36,302 nucleotides of DNA from Streptomyces lycii (lineage in GTDB: Bacteria > Actinomycetota > Actinomycetes > Streptomycetales > Streptomycetaceae): assembly GCF_009735685.1 (NCBI RefSeq), contig NZ_WHPN01000014.1, forward strand, positions 1 to 36,302, read 5' to 3'. The translations under genes were made by a program, and so were the position numbers. The notes beneath the pieces are model-generated. The model searched no databases. It saw only the letters and a list, made by a program, of their open reading frames with translations, and had not been told where the DNA came from. Below are positions 22,634-30,364 of the stretch, one piece after another. How positions within the stretch are numbered: the first letter of the stretch is position 1; the number at the start of each line of letters is the position of its first letter.

Positions 22634-23289
22634 CCGCGCCGGTCCGCGTCCTGGTCTGCGACGACCAGTTCCTCGTGCGCACCGGACTGGTGACGATCAT
22701 CGACGCCCAGCCCGATCTCGAGGTGGCGGGCGAGTGCGGGGACGGCCGGACCGCGGTCGACCTCGCCGGCCGGCTGAGTCCGGACGTCGTGGTGATGGAC
22801 GTGCGCATGCCCGTGCTCGACGGCATCGAGGCCACCCGCCTGCTGGCCGGCGCCGGGGTGCCGCATCCGGTGAAGGTGCTCGTGGTGACCACGTTCAACC
22901 TCGACGAGTACGTGTACGAGGCGCTGCGCGCCGGCGCGAGCGGATTCCTGCTCAAGGACGCGCCCCCGGCCCAACTGCTGCACGGCATCCGGACCGTGGC
23001 CAAGGGCGTGGCCCTGCTGGACCCGGAGGTGACGCGCCGGCTCGTCGGCAGATACGCCGCCCGCATCCGGCCCGCCGGGGACGCCCCGCAGGACATCCCG
23101 CTGACCCCCCGCGAACTGGAGGTGCTCCGCCTCATCGCGGACGGCCGCTCCAACAGCGAGATCGCCGCCACCCTGCAGATCAGCCAGGAGACCGTCAAGA
23201 CCTTTGTGTCCCGCATCCTCACCAAGCTCCGGCTCCGCGACCGCGTCCAGGCGGTGGTGTACGCCTACCGCCAGGGGCTGGTGACCTGA
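22630..23289 (+). CDS. NarL/LuxR family response regulator
   Basis: A 219-residue cytoplasmic DNA-binding protein. The receiver starts RVLVCDDQFLVRTGLVTIID and has phospho-acceptor Asp57 (VVVMDVRMP), the switch Thr in VVTTFNLDEYVYEALRAGAS and Lys in GFLLKDAPP. The LuxR-type HTH (about 150-210) is LTPRELEVLRLIADGRSNSE followed by TVKTFVSRILTKL. The GTG start at 22630 overlaps the kinase TGA. It is the last gene of the protease-kinase-regulator operon, closed by a hairpin 4 bases after the stop. Confidence 0.95.
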   Translation: MTAPVRVLVCDDQFLVRTGLVTIIDAQPDLEVAGECGDGRTAVDLAGRLSPDVVVMDVRMPVLDGIEATRLLAGAGVPHPVKVLVVTTFNLDEYVYEALRAGASGFLLKDAPPAQLLHGIRTVAKGVALLDPEVTRRLVGRYAARIRPAGDAPQDIPLTPRELEVLRLIADGRSNSEIAATLQISQETVKTFVSRILTKLRLRDRVQAVVYAYRQGLVT

Positions 23290-23292
23290 CGG

Positions 23293-23315
23293 GCCCCGCC
23301 GCTGGCAGGCGGGGC
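23293..23315. terminator. Terminator shared by convergent genes
   Basis: Perfect GCCCCGCC/GGCGGGGC stem with a 7-base loop, 3 bases past the response-regulator stop. Its other side ends the decayed regulator on the minus strand, so it can serve both. Confidence 0.7.
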
Positions 23316-23984
23316 TGCCCGGGACGACCAGACCGGCCTCGTGGGCGACGACGACGGCCTGGGCGCGGCTGTCCGGATCGGGCTTCGTCATGGTGCGGTT
23401 CAGATGCGTCTTGACGGTCGCCTCGCTGATGAAGAGCTTCTCGGCGATCTCCGCGTTGGACAGCCCCCGGGCGGTCAGCCGCAGCACCTCGCGTTCCCGC
23501 CCGGCCGGGCGCCCAGGTCCGCGGGTGTCTCGGGGACGGGCTCCGAATGCTTCACACACGCCTCGATCAGCCGCCGGGTCACGGCCGGCGCGAAGAGCAT
23601 GTCACCCCGCGCGACCGCGGTGGTCGCGTCGATCAGCGCTCCGGGCCGGTGTCCTTGAGCAGAAAGCCCGAGGCGCCCGCGCGCAGGGCCGCGTACACGT
23701 ACTCGTCGAGATCGAAGGTGGTCAGGACCAGGACGCGCGGCAGCGGGTCGGCGGCCTCCGCCAGGATGCGCTTGGTCGCCGCCGTGCCGTCCAGTCCGGG
23801 CATGCGGATGTCCATCAGGATCACGTCGGGACGCTCCCGGGCCGCGCACCGCACCGCCGCTTCCCCGTCCGCCGCCTCCCCGGCCGCGTCGATGCCCGGG
23901 GCCGCCCGCAGCAGGGCCACGAGTCCGGCCCGGATCAGGCACTGGTCGTCGACCACGAGCACCCTGGTCGTGCCGGTGGTTCAT
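23316..23984 (-). pseudogene. Decayed NarL-type response regulator
   Basis: The coding sense is split over three frames. Receiver: LVVDDQCLIRAGLVALLRAA, VILMDIRMPGLDG and GFLLKDTGPE (23962 down to about 23640). After one missing base near 23637 (CGCTGATC) the protein continues LIDATTAVARGDMLFAPAVT to PETPADLG in another frame. After a second missing base near 23510 it resumes GREREVLRLTARGLSNAEIA, EKLFISEATVKTHLNRTMTK and AGLVVPG in the third. A fourth break near 23962 separates the ATG (MNHRHDQ, 23984) from the receiver. No stop remains at the C-terminus. It is a homologue of the intact regulator at 22630-23289, facing it tail to tail. Confidence 0.85.
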
Positions 23985-24320
23985 CCCCCCGGCGGTCGGT
24001 GGGCGCGGGTGCGGTCGGCAGGGTGAGGCGCACACCGAAGCCCCCTCGGCCCGCGGACCGGCGTCCACGGCTCCGCCGCAGAGCCTTGCGCGTTCCCGCA
24101 TACCGATCAAGCCGTGCCCGGACGTTGACGGGAAATCGACCGGGGCGGCGCGGGTCCCGCTGCCGTTGTCGGAGATCCGCACCACCAGGTCCCGCGGCCG
24201 GTACTCGACGTGCACGGTCGCGTCCGCAGGACGGGCGTGCTTGATCACATCGGTGAGCGCCTCCTGGGCGACGCGGTACGCGCACAGCTCCACACCCGGC
24301 GGCAGCGCCGGATTTCGCCG
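23982..24320 (-). pseudogene. Histidine kinase remnant (ATPase domain only)
   Basis: Only the catalytic domain survives: NPALPPGVELCAYRVAQEAL (N box region), LVVRISDNGSGTRAA (G1), GHGLIGMRERARLCGGAVDA (G2). The frame breaks at a run of five C on the plus strand (24041-24045), after which GFGVRLTLPTAPAPTD continues in another frame. Everything upstream (sensor and HisKA_3) is gone, cut near 24314-24330, where plus-strand sequence of a different gene begins. It pairs with the decayed regulator just downstream. Confidence 0.82.
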
Positions 24321-24328
24321 GACGTCCG

Positions 24329-24586
24329 CAGCTCGACTCGGACTCGTCCCGGCCGTACGTCTATCCGGGGCAGACGGGCGCCAAGGTCAAGCAGGTCCAG
24401 TGCCTGATCAACATGTACAGCGACTACGCGTACTGGCTGGACGAGGACGGCATCCACGGTTCCAAGACCAAGGCGGCGGTCGGCTACGTGCAGCGCTGCA
24501 ACGGCACGACCGGCGGTGTCGACCACATCGTCGGCCCGAGCACCTGGTCCCGGCTGTACAGCCGCAAGGCGGGCTGCGCGTTCTGA
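24329..24586 (+). pseudogene. 3' part of a peptidoglycan-binding domain protein
   Basis: Open frame without a start codon. It reads RPYVYPGQTGAKVKQVQCLI, NMYSDYAYWLDEDGIHGSKT, KAAVGYVQRCNGTTGG and VDHIVGPSTWSRLYSRKAGC before the TGA at 24584-24586. This is a PG_binding_1-like module (GxxGxxVxxxQ..L and D-G-x-x-G-x-x-T). Such modules normally follow a signal peptide and often sit in cell-wall hydrolases; here the whole 5' part is missing at the junction with the kinase remnant. A strong terminator 24 bases on suggests that the 3' end of the original gene is intact. Confidence 0.78.
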
Positions 24587-24609
24587 GGCGTCCCGCAGCG
24601 GGGGACGGG

Positions 24610-24642
24610 CGGCGCACCGGCCGGTGGGGGGCCGGTGCGCCG
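24610..24642 (+). terminator. Terminator of the peptidoglycan-binding gene remnant
   Basis: Stem CGGCGCACCGGCC / GGCCGGTGCGCCG, perfect 13 bp with a 7-base loop, 23 bases after the stop. It lies in the 300-bp gap 24587-24886, which also holds the repeat at 24734-24777 and no gene. Confidence 0.78.
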
Positions 24643-24733
24643 TCGTGCCGTCGGCCGTCCGGCCTGCCGCCCCTGCCGCCTCCGCCCCCTGCGTTTCTCC
24701 GGCTCCGGCGCGGACCGGGACGGGGGAGCGGGA

Positions 24734-24777
24734 GCCGGATCCCGGCCCGCCTGATGCCGGATCCCGGCCCGCCCGAT
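24734..24777. repeat. 22-bp tandem repeat, 2.3 copies
   Basis: GCCGGATCCCGGCCCGCCTGAT (24734-24755) is repeated at 24756-24777 with one change, and a third copy starts at 24778 (gccgga). It is intergenic, downstream of both flanking genes. Confidence 0.75.
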
Positions 24778-24886
24778 GCCGGAATCCTGCCGGAGCCGCG
24801 CGGTGGACGCGGGCGGGGCGCCGGGGCGGGGCGGGACCCGCTCCGCCGTGCCCTCGCCGTGCCTCCGCCGGGCCCCGTCCGTTCCC

Positions 24887-25819
24887 TCAGTGCCGGACCG
24901 CCACGGGCCGCACACCCGCTGACGCCGCCCGGCGCACGAAGCCGGTGAGCTGCCGGCGGGCTCGCCGGGCCTCGACGGTGGGCCAGAGCGGGTAGGCGTG
25001 GATGCCGTGGCGCTCTTCGTGGAAGTCCACGGTGACACCGGTCGCCGAGGCCAGGTCGCGGAAGCGCCGGGCGTCGGCGAGGAGGATGTCCCGGGTGCCG
25101 ATCAGCACGGTCGTACGGGGCAGACCGGCCGTGCCGCCGTTGACCGGGCTCACCATGGGGTCGCCCGGGCCGAGGCCGTCGGCCCACAGCGCGCCCGCGA
25201 ACCGCAGGGGCTCCACGGCGAGCATGGGGTCACCCGGCTGGAGCTCCGCGATGCCGGGATTCTCCATGGACACGTCCAGCCAGGGGGAGATCAGCACCAG
25301 CTCGTCGGGCGGGGTGCGGCCGGAGTCCCGGAGCCGCTGGGCCAGGGCGAGGGCCATGCCGCCGCCTGCCGAATCGCCCATGAAGACGGTGGGACCGGCG
25401 GCCCGTTCGGTGAGCGACGCGGCCAGTTCCGTCGCCGCCGGGACGAAGCCGCGGGCCGTTCCGCGCGGGGCGAGCGGGTAGAGGGGCACGGTGACGTGCG
25501 CCGGGCCGTCGGTGGCCAGCTGCCGGATCAGATGCCAGTGGTTGGCGCCGATCTCCTCGATGTAGGCACCGCCGTGCAGATAGAGCACCTCGGTCCCGGG
25601 GCGGGTGCCGCTCGGGGAGACCCGGTAGCAGGGCCAGCCGTTCCGGAAGTCCAGCGCGATGTCGCAGGTGCGGTCCAGCTTCTTCGGCGGCCCGTACGGC
25701 TTGGGGCGGGTCTGCTGCCGCTCCACCTTGCGCCGGACCTCGCCGGTGTCGCGGTAACCCAGCTTCTTCCCGGCCGCGAACATGCCGAGAAGCAGAACGC
25801 CGCTGGTCAGGCCGGGCAT
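24887..25819 (-). CDS. HSL-family alpha/beta hydrolase (esterase/lipase)
   Basis: A 310-residue esterase of the hormone-sensitive-lipase (GDSAG) type. Oxyanion motif VLYLHGGAYIEEIG; nucleophile TVFMGDSAGGGMALALAQR; acid in VLIGTRDILLADARRF; catalytic His in ERHGIHAYPLW. The N-terminal MPGLTSGVLLLGMFAAGKKL is a short hydrophobic helix that may lie on the membrane or form the lid. The start at 25819 has AAAGGAG 8 bases upstream, which rules out a longer in-frame extension of 55 low-complexity residues. Family members hydrolyse short-chain acyl esters; the physiological substrate is unknown. Confidence 0.93.
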   Translation of the reverse strand: MPGLTSGVLLLGMFAAGKKLGYRDTGEVRRKVERQQTRPKPYGPPKKLDRTCDIALDFRNGWPCYRVSPSGTRPGTEVLYLHGGAYIEEIGANHWHLIRQLATDGPAHVTVPLYPLAPRGTARGFVPAATELAASLTERAAGPTVFMGDSAGGGMALALAQRLRDSGRTPPDELVLISPWLDVSMENPGIAELQPGDPMLAVEPLRFAGALWADGLGPGDPMVSPVNGGTAGLPRTTVLIGTRDILLADARRFRDLASATGVTVDFHEERHGIHAYPLWPTVEARRARRQLTGFVRRAASAGVRPVAVRH

Positions 25820-25936
25820 GGAATGCTCCTTTCGGTGGCCGTCGCACGTTTGCGTGCCAGTCACCGGCTGCCCCGGACCGCGCTCCGGCGAACGTCCCGT
25901 TCCGCAACGGCCCGGCCGGCCCGCGGACGGCTGCCG

Positions 25937-25964
25937 GGAGCCCGGAGCCCGGAGCCCGGAGCCG
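25937..25964. repeat. GGAGCCC tandem repeat, four copies
   Basis: Three exact 7-bp GGAGCCC units and a fourth GGAGCCG, in the 259-bp gap between the esterase and the MmyB-like regulator, whose stop is at 26079. Confidence 0.75.
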
Positions 25965-26078
25965 GGCGGGAGCCGGGGGAGCACTCTCCCGGATCGCGGC
26001 AGCGCCAGAGGTGCTGCCGGACCGGTGCCGCGGGACCACTGCTGCCGCCGCGGGCGGAGGCGGGCCGCGTGCGGCGGT

Positions 26079-26921
26079 TCAGCCGCGGGCCAGATCCTGG
26101 AGGCCGACCACGCGCAGCAGCTTCAGCCGCCCGGATGACTCGCTGCCCGGGCGGGCCGTGTAGACGATCAGCCGCTGGTCGTGCTCCGGGCTCAGCAGCA
26201 CCTCGCAGTCCAGCTCCAGCAGGCCGACGACCGGATGCAGGAAGCGCTTGACGTCGCTGCGGCGCACGGCGACGTCGTGGGCGTCCCACAGCGCGGAGAA
26301 CTCCTCGCTCGCGGCGCGGAGCCGGCGTACGAGCCGGGCCAGCCGCGCGTCGTCCGGGCGCCGGGCGAGTGTGGCGCGCAGATCTGCCACCGCCGCGCGG
26401 GCGGAGCGGTCCCGGTCCTCGGGCGGGAACATGTCCCGGCCCGACGGGTCCGTGAAGAACCGCCAGGTGATGTTGCGCTCCGCCTCGGGCCGGGCGGACG
26501 CGTCACCGTGGAGCGCCTTGGCCATCGCGTTCTGCGCGAGGATGTCGGCGCGGTCGCTCACCACCTGGGCGGGCGTGTCGGTCAGCCGGTCGAGGACGAG
26601 GAGCAGCCCGGGGCGTACGTGCTCCGTGGCCGGCCGGTTGCGCGGCGGCTCCTCGCCGGCCAGATGGAAGAGGTGGTCGCGTTCGTCGCCGCTCAGCCGC
26701 AGCGCGCGGGCGACGGCGGCGAGCATCTGGCGGGACGGGCGCGAGCCCCTGGCCTGCTCCAGCCGCGTGTAGTGGTCGGTGGACATGCTCGCGAGCTGCG
26801 CCACCTCCTCACGCCGCAGTCCCGGGGTGCGGCGCCGGGTGCCCTCGGACAGGCCCACGTCGGCAGGGGCCAGCCGGGTGCGGCAGCGGCGGAGGAAGTC
26901 GGCCAGCTCGGTTCTGTCCAC
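26079..26921 (-). CDS. XRE-type HTH regulator with MmyB-like ligand domain
   Basis: A 280-residue regulator. The N-terminal HTH (about 5-75) has FLRRCRTRLAPADVGLSEGT, RRTPGLRREEVAQLASMSTD and HYTRLEQARGSRPSRQML, the signature of a large actinobacterial group. The C-terminal MmyB-like domain (RPGLLLVLDRLTDTPAQVVS, NITWRFFTDP, DVKRFLHPVVGLLELDCEVL, LIVYTARPGSES) probably binds a fatty-acid-like ligand. It starts with GTG at 26921, with TTAAGG just before it. It is divergent from an aldo/keto reductase gene; members of this group commonly control a divergent oxidoreductase. Confidence 0.92.
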   Translation of the reverse strand: MDRTELADFLRRCRTRLAPADVGLSEGTRRRTPGLRREEVAQLASMSTDHYTRLEQARGSRPSRQMLAAVARALRLSGDERDHLFHLAGEEPPRNRPATEHVRPGLLLVLDRLTDTPAQVVSDRADILAQNAMAKALHGDASARPEAERNITWRFFTDPSGRDMFPPEDRDRSARAAVADLRATLARRPDDARLARLVRRLRAASEEFSALWDAHDVAVRRSDVKRFLHPVVGLLELDCEVLLSPEHDQRLIVYTARPGSESSGRLKLLRVVGLQDLARG

Positions 26922-27181
26922 GCCTTAACCATGCACCGGCGGGCCCGGGCCCAGCCAGGGACTGCCGGTCCCCGGATGAGGGCGTCTCTCCCGCCGGCGG
27001 CCGCACCGCCGCACGCTGGAACCCGGCTCGACGGACCGGCGGCGCCCCGCAGGTGCGACGGGACGGACACCGGAGTGCCGCGTACCGCGGGCGGGCGCCC
27101 CGACGACAGCTGAGCCGTCGCCCACGGGCGCACCGGTGTTCACGAATGATCCGGAATCCTGAGAAAAGAGGCATGATCGCC

Positions 27182-28204
27182 ATGCAGTACCGCACGCTCG
27201 GCCGGACCGGTATCAAGGTCAGCCCCTATGCGCTCGGCGCACTGATGTTCGCCACGACCATCGGCAATCCCGACTCCGACGACTCGGCCCGCATCATCCA
27301 CAAGGCGCTGGACGCGGGAATCAACGTCATCGACACGGCCGACGTCTACGGCGACTCCGAAGAGGTGGTCGGCAAGGCGATCCAGGGCCGGCGCGACGAT
27401 GTGGTCCTCGCGACCAAGATGGGCCGTCCGATGGGCGACGACCCCAACCGGCGGGGCGCCTCGCGGCGCTGGATCGTGACCGCGGTGGAGAACTCGCTGC
27501 GCCGCCTGCGGACCGACCACATCGACCTCTACCAACTCCAGCGGCCGGACCCCGACACCGATGTCGAGGAGACCCTCTCCGCGCTGTCGGACCTGATCCA
27601 CAGCGGGAAGGTCCGTGCGATCGGCACGTCCACGATGCCGGCGTCCGACATCCTCGAGGCCCAGTGGGTGGCCGAGCGGCGCGGTCTGGCACGGTTCCAC
27701 ACCGAGCAGCCGCCGTACTCCCTGCTCGACCGGGGCATCGAACGCGAGGTGCTGCCGGTCGCGCAGCGCTACGGGGTGGGCACGCTGGCCTGGGGAGCGC
27801 TCGGACAGGGACTGCTGACGGGGCGCGTGCGGAAGGGAGGGCGGAACGAACTCCGCCGCGCCGGTCTCTTCAGGCACCTCAACGACGAACGCCGGCTCGA
27901 CGCCGTCGAGCAGTTCATCTCGCTGGCCGACGAGGCGGGCATGCCGCTGACCCATCTGGCCATGGCGTTCGCGATCGCTCACCCCGGCGTGACCACCGCG
28001 CTCGTCGGGCCGCGCACCATGAGCCATCTCGACGACCTTCTCGCCGGCGTCGACGTCGCGCTCACCGACGACATCCTCGACCGGATCGACGAGATCGTCC
28101 CGCCGGGCACCGACGTCGCCCCGCTCGACCAGGCCCATGTGCCGCCGGCTCTCCAGCAGCCCGGCCTCCGCCGCCGCCCCGCCGGCGAGCGCACCGCCGC
28201 CTGA
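27182..28204 (+). CDS. Aldo/keto reductase with Gln at the catalytic His position
   Basis: A 340-residue NADPH-dependent oxidoreductase of the AKR superfamily (YghZ/YhdN-like). Catalytic residues: Asp51 and Tyr56 (DTADVYGDSE), Lys79 (LATKMG); the fourth, normally His, is Gln120 in DLYQLQRPD. Cofactor-binding segments are RAIGTSTMPASDILEAQWVA and TTALVGPRTMSHLDD. LGALMFATTIGN and QPPYSLLDRGIEREVLPVAQ place it among reductases of short-chain or sugar-like carbonyls. I chose the ATG at 27182, 10 bases after AAAGAGG; the ATG at 27173 is too close to it. The gene is divergent from the MmyB-like regulator; an 8-bp CACCGGTG palindrome lies at 27131-27138. Confidence 0.92.
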   Translation: MQYRTLGRTGIKVSPYALGALMFATTIGNPDSDDSARIIHKALDAGINVIDTADVYGDSEEVVGKAIQGRRDDVVLATKMGRPMGDDPNRRGASRRWIVTAVENSLRRLRTDHIDLYQLQRPDPDTDVEETLSALSDLIHSGKVRAIGTSTMPASDILEAQWVAERRGLARFHTEQPPYSLLDRGIEREVLPVAQRYGVGTLAWGALGQGLLTGRVRKGGRNELRRAGLFRHLNDERRLDAVEQFISLADEAGMPLTHLAMAFAIAHPGVTTALVGPRTMSHLDDLLAGVDVALTDDILDRIDEIVPPGTDVAPLDQAHVPPALQQPGLRRRPAGERTAA

Positions 28205-28645
28205 CCACGGGAGCGCGGCGGACCGCGCACGCCTCGACGGCCGTCCCGGGATGAGCCCGCGGTTCGCGGAACCGGCCGCGTCCCGACGCCGACGGGCTCC
28301 ACGTCCCGCAGCCGCCGCCGTGGCGCCGCCGGGCGGGCGAATCGTCCGGGAGGACCGAGCCGGGGGACGCCGACTGCTCCGGCCCCACCGCGGCCGCCTG
28401 CCGCGCGGAGGGGGCCGTCGGCGACGTACGACGAGCGGCGCGAGGAAGCTCGCCCACCAGGAGGCTGCCGGTGAGGTGAGCCGGACGGCCCCGCTCCGGA
28501 CGGCCCCCTCCGGACGGGCCCGCCGGGCCGGCCGGAGGGGCGGGAGCACGAGGCCGGACGAGGTGGCCGACGGGGTCGCCGGACCTGGCGGCGGAACGGC
28601 GAGGCCGAGGAGGTGGCCGGACCCGGTGGCGGGACGGCTCGCCCC
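28205..28645. other. Convergent intergenic region, low complexity
   Basis: This 441-bp stretch lies between the stops of the aldo/keto reductase and the xylanase. It has no convincing gene. It contains a 14-15-bp CCGGACGGCCCC repeat (28481-28518, about 2.6 copies) and a degenerate GAGGTGGCCG repeat (about 28559-28634). GC-rich hairpins are many but none stands out as a terminator. Confidence 0.5.
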
Positions 28646-29959
28646 CTATCCGGTCACGAAGGTCGTCACACTCTGGGCGGGAAGCTCGCCGGTGAAGGAG
28701 CCGTTCGACACGCTGACCGCGCCCTGGGGCGCGAGGGTGCGGCCGGCGTCCGTCAACCAGGACGTCACGCCGGACGAGGCGCCGTTCCCGAGGGTGAACG
28801 ACTGACTCACCGGCGAGGCCCCCTTGTTGACGGCGACGACGACGATTGCGCCGTCACCGCCCTTGTACGCCGAGGTGTGGACGTTCGCCCGGGGGCTCGG
28901 CGTCACATCGAGCCGCACGTGTCCCGGCCGGACGAACTTCGAGAAGTGCGCCATGGCGGCACCGCGCTTGCTGATGCGGCCGTCCTCCCGCATGGGACCG
29001 TAGCTGCGCCGGATGTACCACCACACGTACGCCTGGAACTCTGCGTCCACCAGGGCGCGGTGGACGTGCTCCGCGACGTCGAGTGCCTGGGGCCAGAGAT
29101 CCGCCGAGTCGCTGCTGTTGGGGTGGTAGACCTCGGTCATCCAGAGTTCCTTGCCCTGGCCCTTCTGCCGGAAGAGCGGATAGGGGAAGTCCTGGGACCG
29201 TGTGCCGTAGAGGTGAGCCCCGAGCACGTCCAGATTGGCGAGCGCCTGTGGATCGTTGAGGATCGGATCGGAGAAGCTCTTCACATACTGGAAGGACTCC
29301 GGCGCGATGACCTTGGTGCTGATCGAGCCGGCGTTCTCCCGCAGGAAGCGGATCATCTCGGCCGGGGTCCACCACGTCCATTCCTGCGCGTAATCGGGCT
29401 CGTTCTGCACCGAGACGGCGTACAGGTCCACCCCGTTGTCGCGCATGTAGGCCGAGAAGTCGTTGAGGTGCTGCGCGTAGGCCGCGTACATGTCGTACCG
29501 CAGCCGCCTCGCGTTCGTCTGGCTGCCGCGGACGAAGGTCTCGACCATCCGGGCGGGCGGATTCCAGGGGGAGGCGATGACGGTGGCGCCCAGTTCGGTC
29601 GCGCGCCGTGCCGTGGCGACCTCGCGGGCCCAGTCCGCCTGGTTCTCGTGGACGGGGATCCGCAGCACGGAGAACCCCAGCTGTCCCTCGCCGTTGCCGA
29701 ACGCCGTGTCCCGCTGGGCCGGTGTCAGATCGCTGATCCAGACCGTGTGGTTCATGCCGCCGAAGCCCCGGATCGTCTGCCGCTCCGCCGACGGGTCGAC
29801 GATCACATCGGCGGCGGGCGCCGCGGACGGCGCCCGGGAAGCGCCCGCGGCCGGCGCCGCGGCCAGCAGCACCGGCAGGGTGCCCATGGTCGCCAGCACC
29901 GACCTCCGGCTGGGCGTGCCGGGTCCTGTGGCCGTGGACTCGTTCGGGGGTAATCGCAT
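28646..29959 (-). CDS. GH30 (subfamily 8) glucuronoxylanase, XynC-like
   Basis: A secreted xylanase of 437 residues that cuts beta-1,4-xylan at sites directed by methylglucuronic acid side groups. A twin-arginine signal (SRRSVLATMGTLPVLLAAAP) precedes the barrel, which begins IRGFGGMNHTVWISDLT. General acid Glu187 is in SVQNEPDYAQEW and nucleophile Glu276 in ELWMTEVYHPN. WWYIRRSYGPMREDG carries the Arg that, in Bacillus XynC, contacts the glucuronate, and ISKRGAAMAHFSKFVRPGHV leads into the beta-sandwich, ending LPAQSVTTFVTG almost as in XynC. GGAGGA lies 5 bases before the ATG at 29959. It stands alone, and no xylan-binding module is attached. Confidence 0.93.
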   Translation of the reverse strand: MRLPPNESTATGPGTPSRRSVLATMGTLPVLLAAAPAAGASRAPSAAPAADVIVDPSAERQTIRGFGGMNHTVWISDLTPAQRDTAFGNGEGQLGFSVLRIPVHENQADWAREVATARRATELGATVIASPWNPPARMVETFVRGSQTNARRLRYDMYAAYAQHLNDFSAYMRDNGVDLYAVSVQNEPDYAQEWTWWTPAEMIRFLRENAGSISTKVIAPESFQYVKSFSDPILNDPQALANLDVLGAHLYGTRSQDFPYPLFRQKGQGKELWMTEVYHPNSSDSADLWPQALDVAEHVHRALVDAEFQAYVWWYIRRSYGPMREDGRISKRGAAMAHFSKFVRPGHVRLDVTPSPRANVHTSAYKGGDGAIVVVAVNKGASPVSQSFTLGNGASSGVTSWLTDAGRTLAPQGAVSVSNGSFTGELPAQSVTTFVTG

Positions 29960-30364
29960 GGTTCCTCCGCCTGTGCGTCGTGTTGCCCTGCGCCCTCTTC
30001 TGTGCCTGTCGCCGTCGGTCGACGCTGTTCTGCCCGGTGCGCCTCCGGTTCCGTGAGCGGTGTCCGGCCGCCCGTCCGCGATGGGCGGGCCGGCTGGTGG
30101 GCGGGGCGCGGTCCGTTTCCGCCGGGGCCGGCCGGGGTGGTGGGCGGCAAGGGAGGGCGTGGCGGAGCCGGTGCATTGGGGGCTCCTCGGAAGGAGATGC
30201 GCCGCGAGGAGCACGCGGCGGCCGGGAACGGTCACGTTCTGGAAACCCTTGCCGCAGAAGCATGGAGGCACCCGGTCCGGACGTCAATCAGCCCGGTCCG
30301 GCCACGCGCCCGAGCGGCTGCGCGACCGTCCTCGCCGACTCCCACCAGGCCAGGTCGCCGGGAG
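29960..30364. other. Upstream region of the xylanase
   Basis: 405 bp between the xylanase start and the SDR stop. I see no gene. A direct repeat CCCGGTCCGG occurs at 30271-30280 and 30292-30301, 21 bp apart, and a TTC-TG-GAA inverted pair lies near 30237-30244. I looked for GAAA/TTTC xylanase operators and found no convincing one. An intact in-frame extension of the xylanase reading frame runs through this region but has coding-poor composition. Confidence 0.45.

Noticed and set aside
28137..28805. Plus-strand frame after the aldo/keto reductase
   Set aside because: Arg/Pro-rich translation without domains; overlaps the xylanase 3' end.
30271..30301. Direct repeat CCCGGTCCGG 21 bp apart as a regulator site
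   Set aside because: It lies behind the SDR stop and over 300 bases from the xylanase start, with no promoter-like sequence near it.
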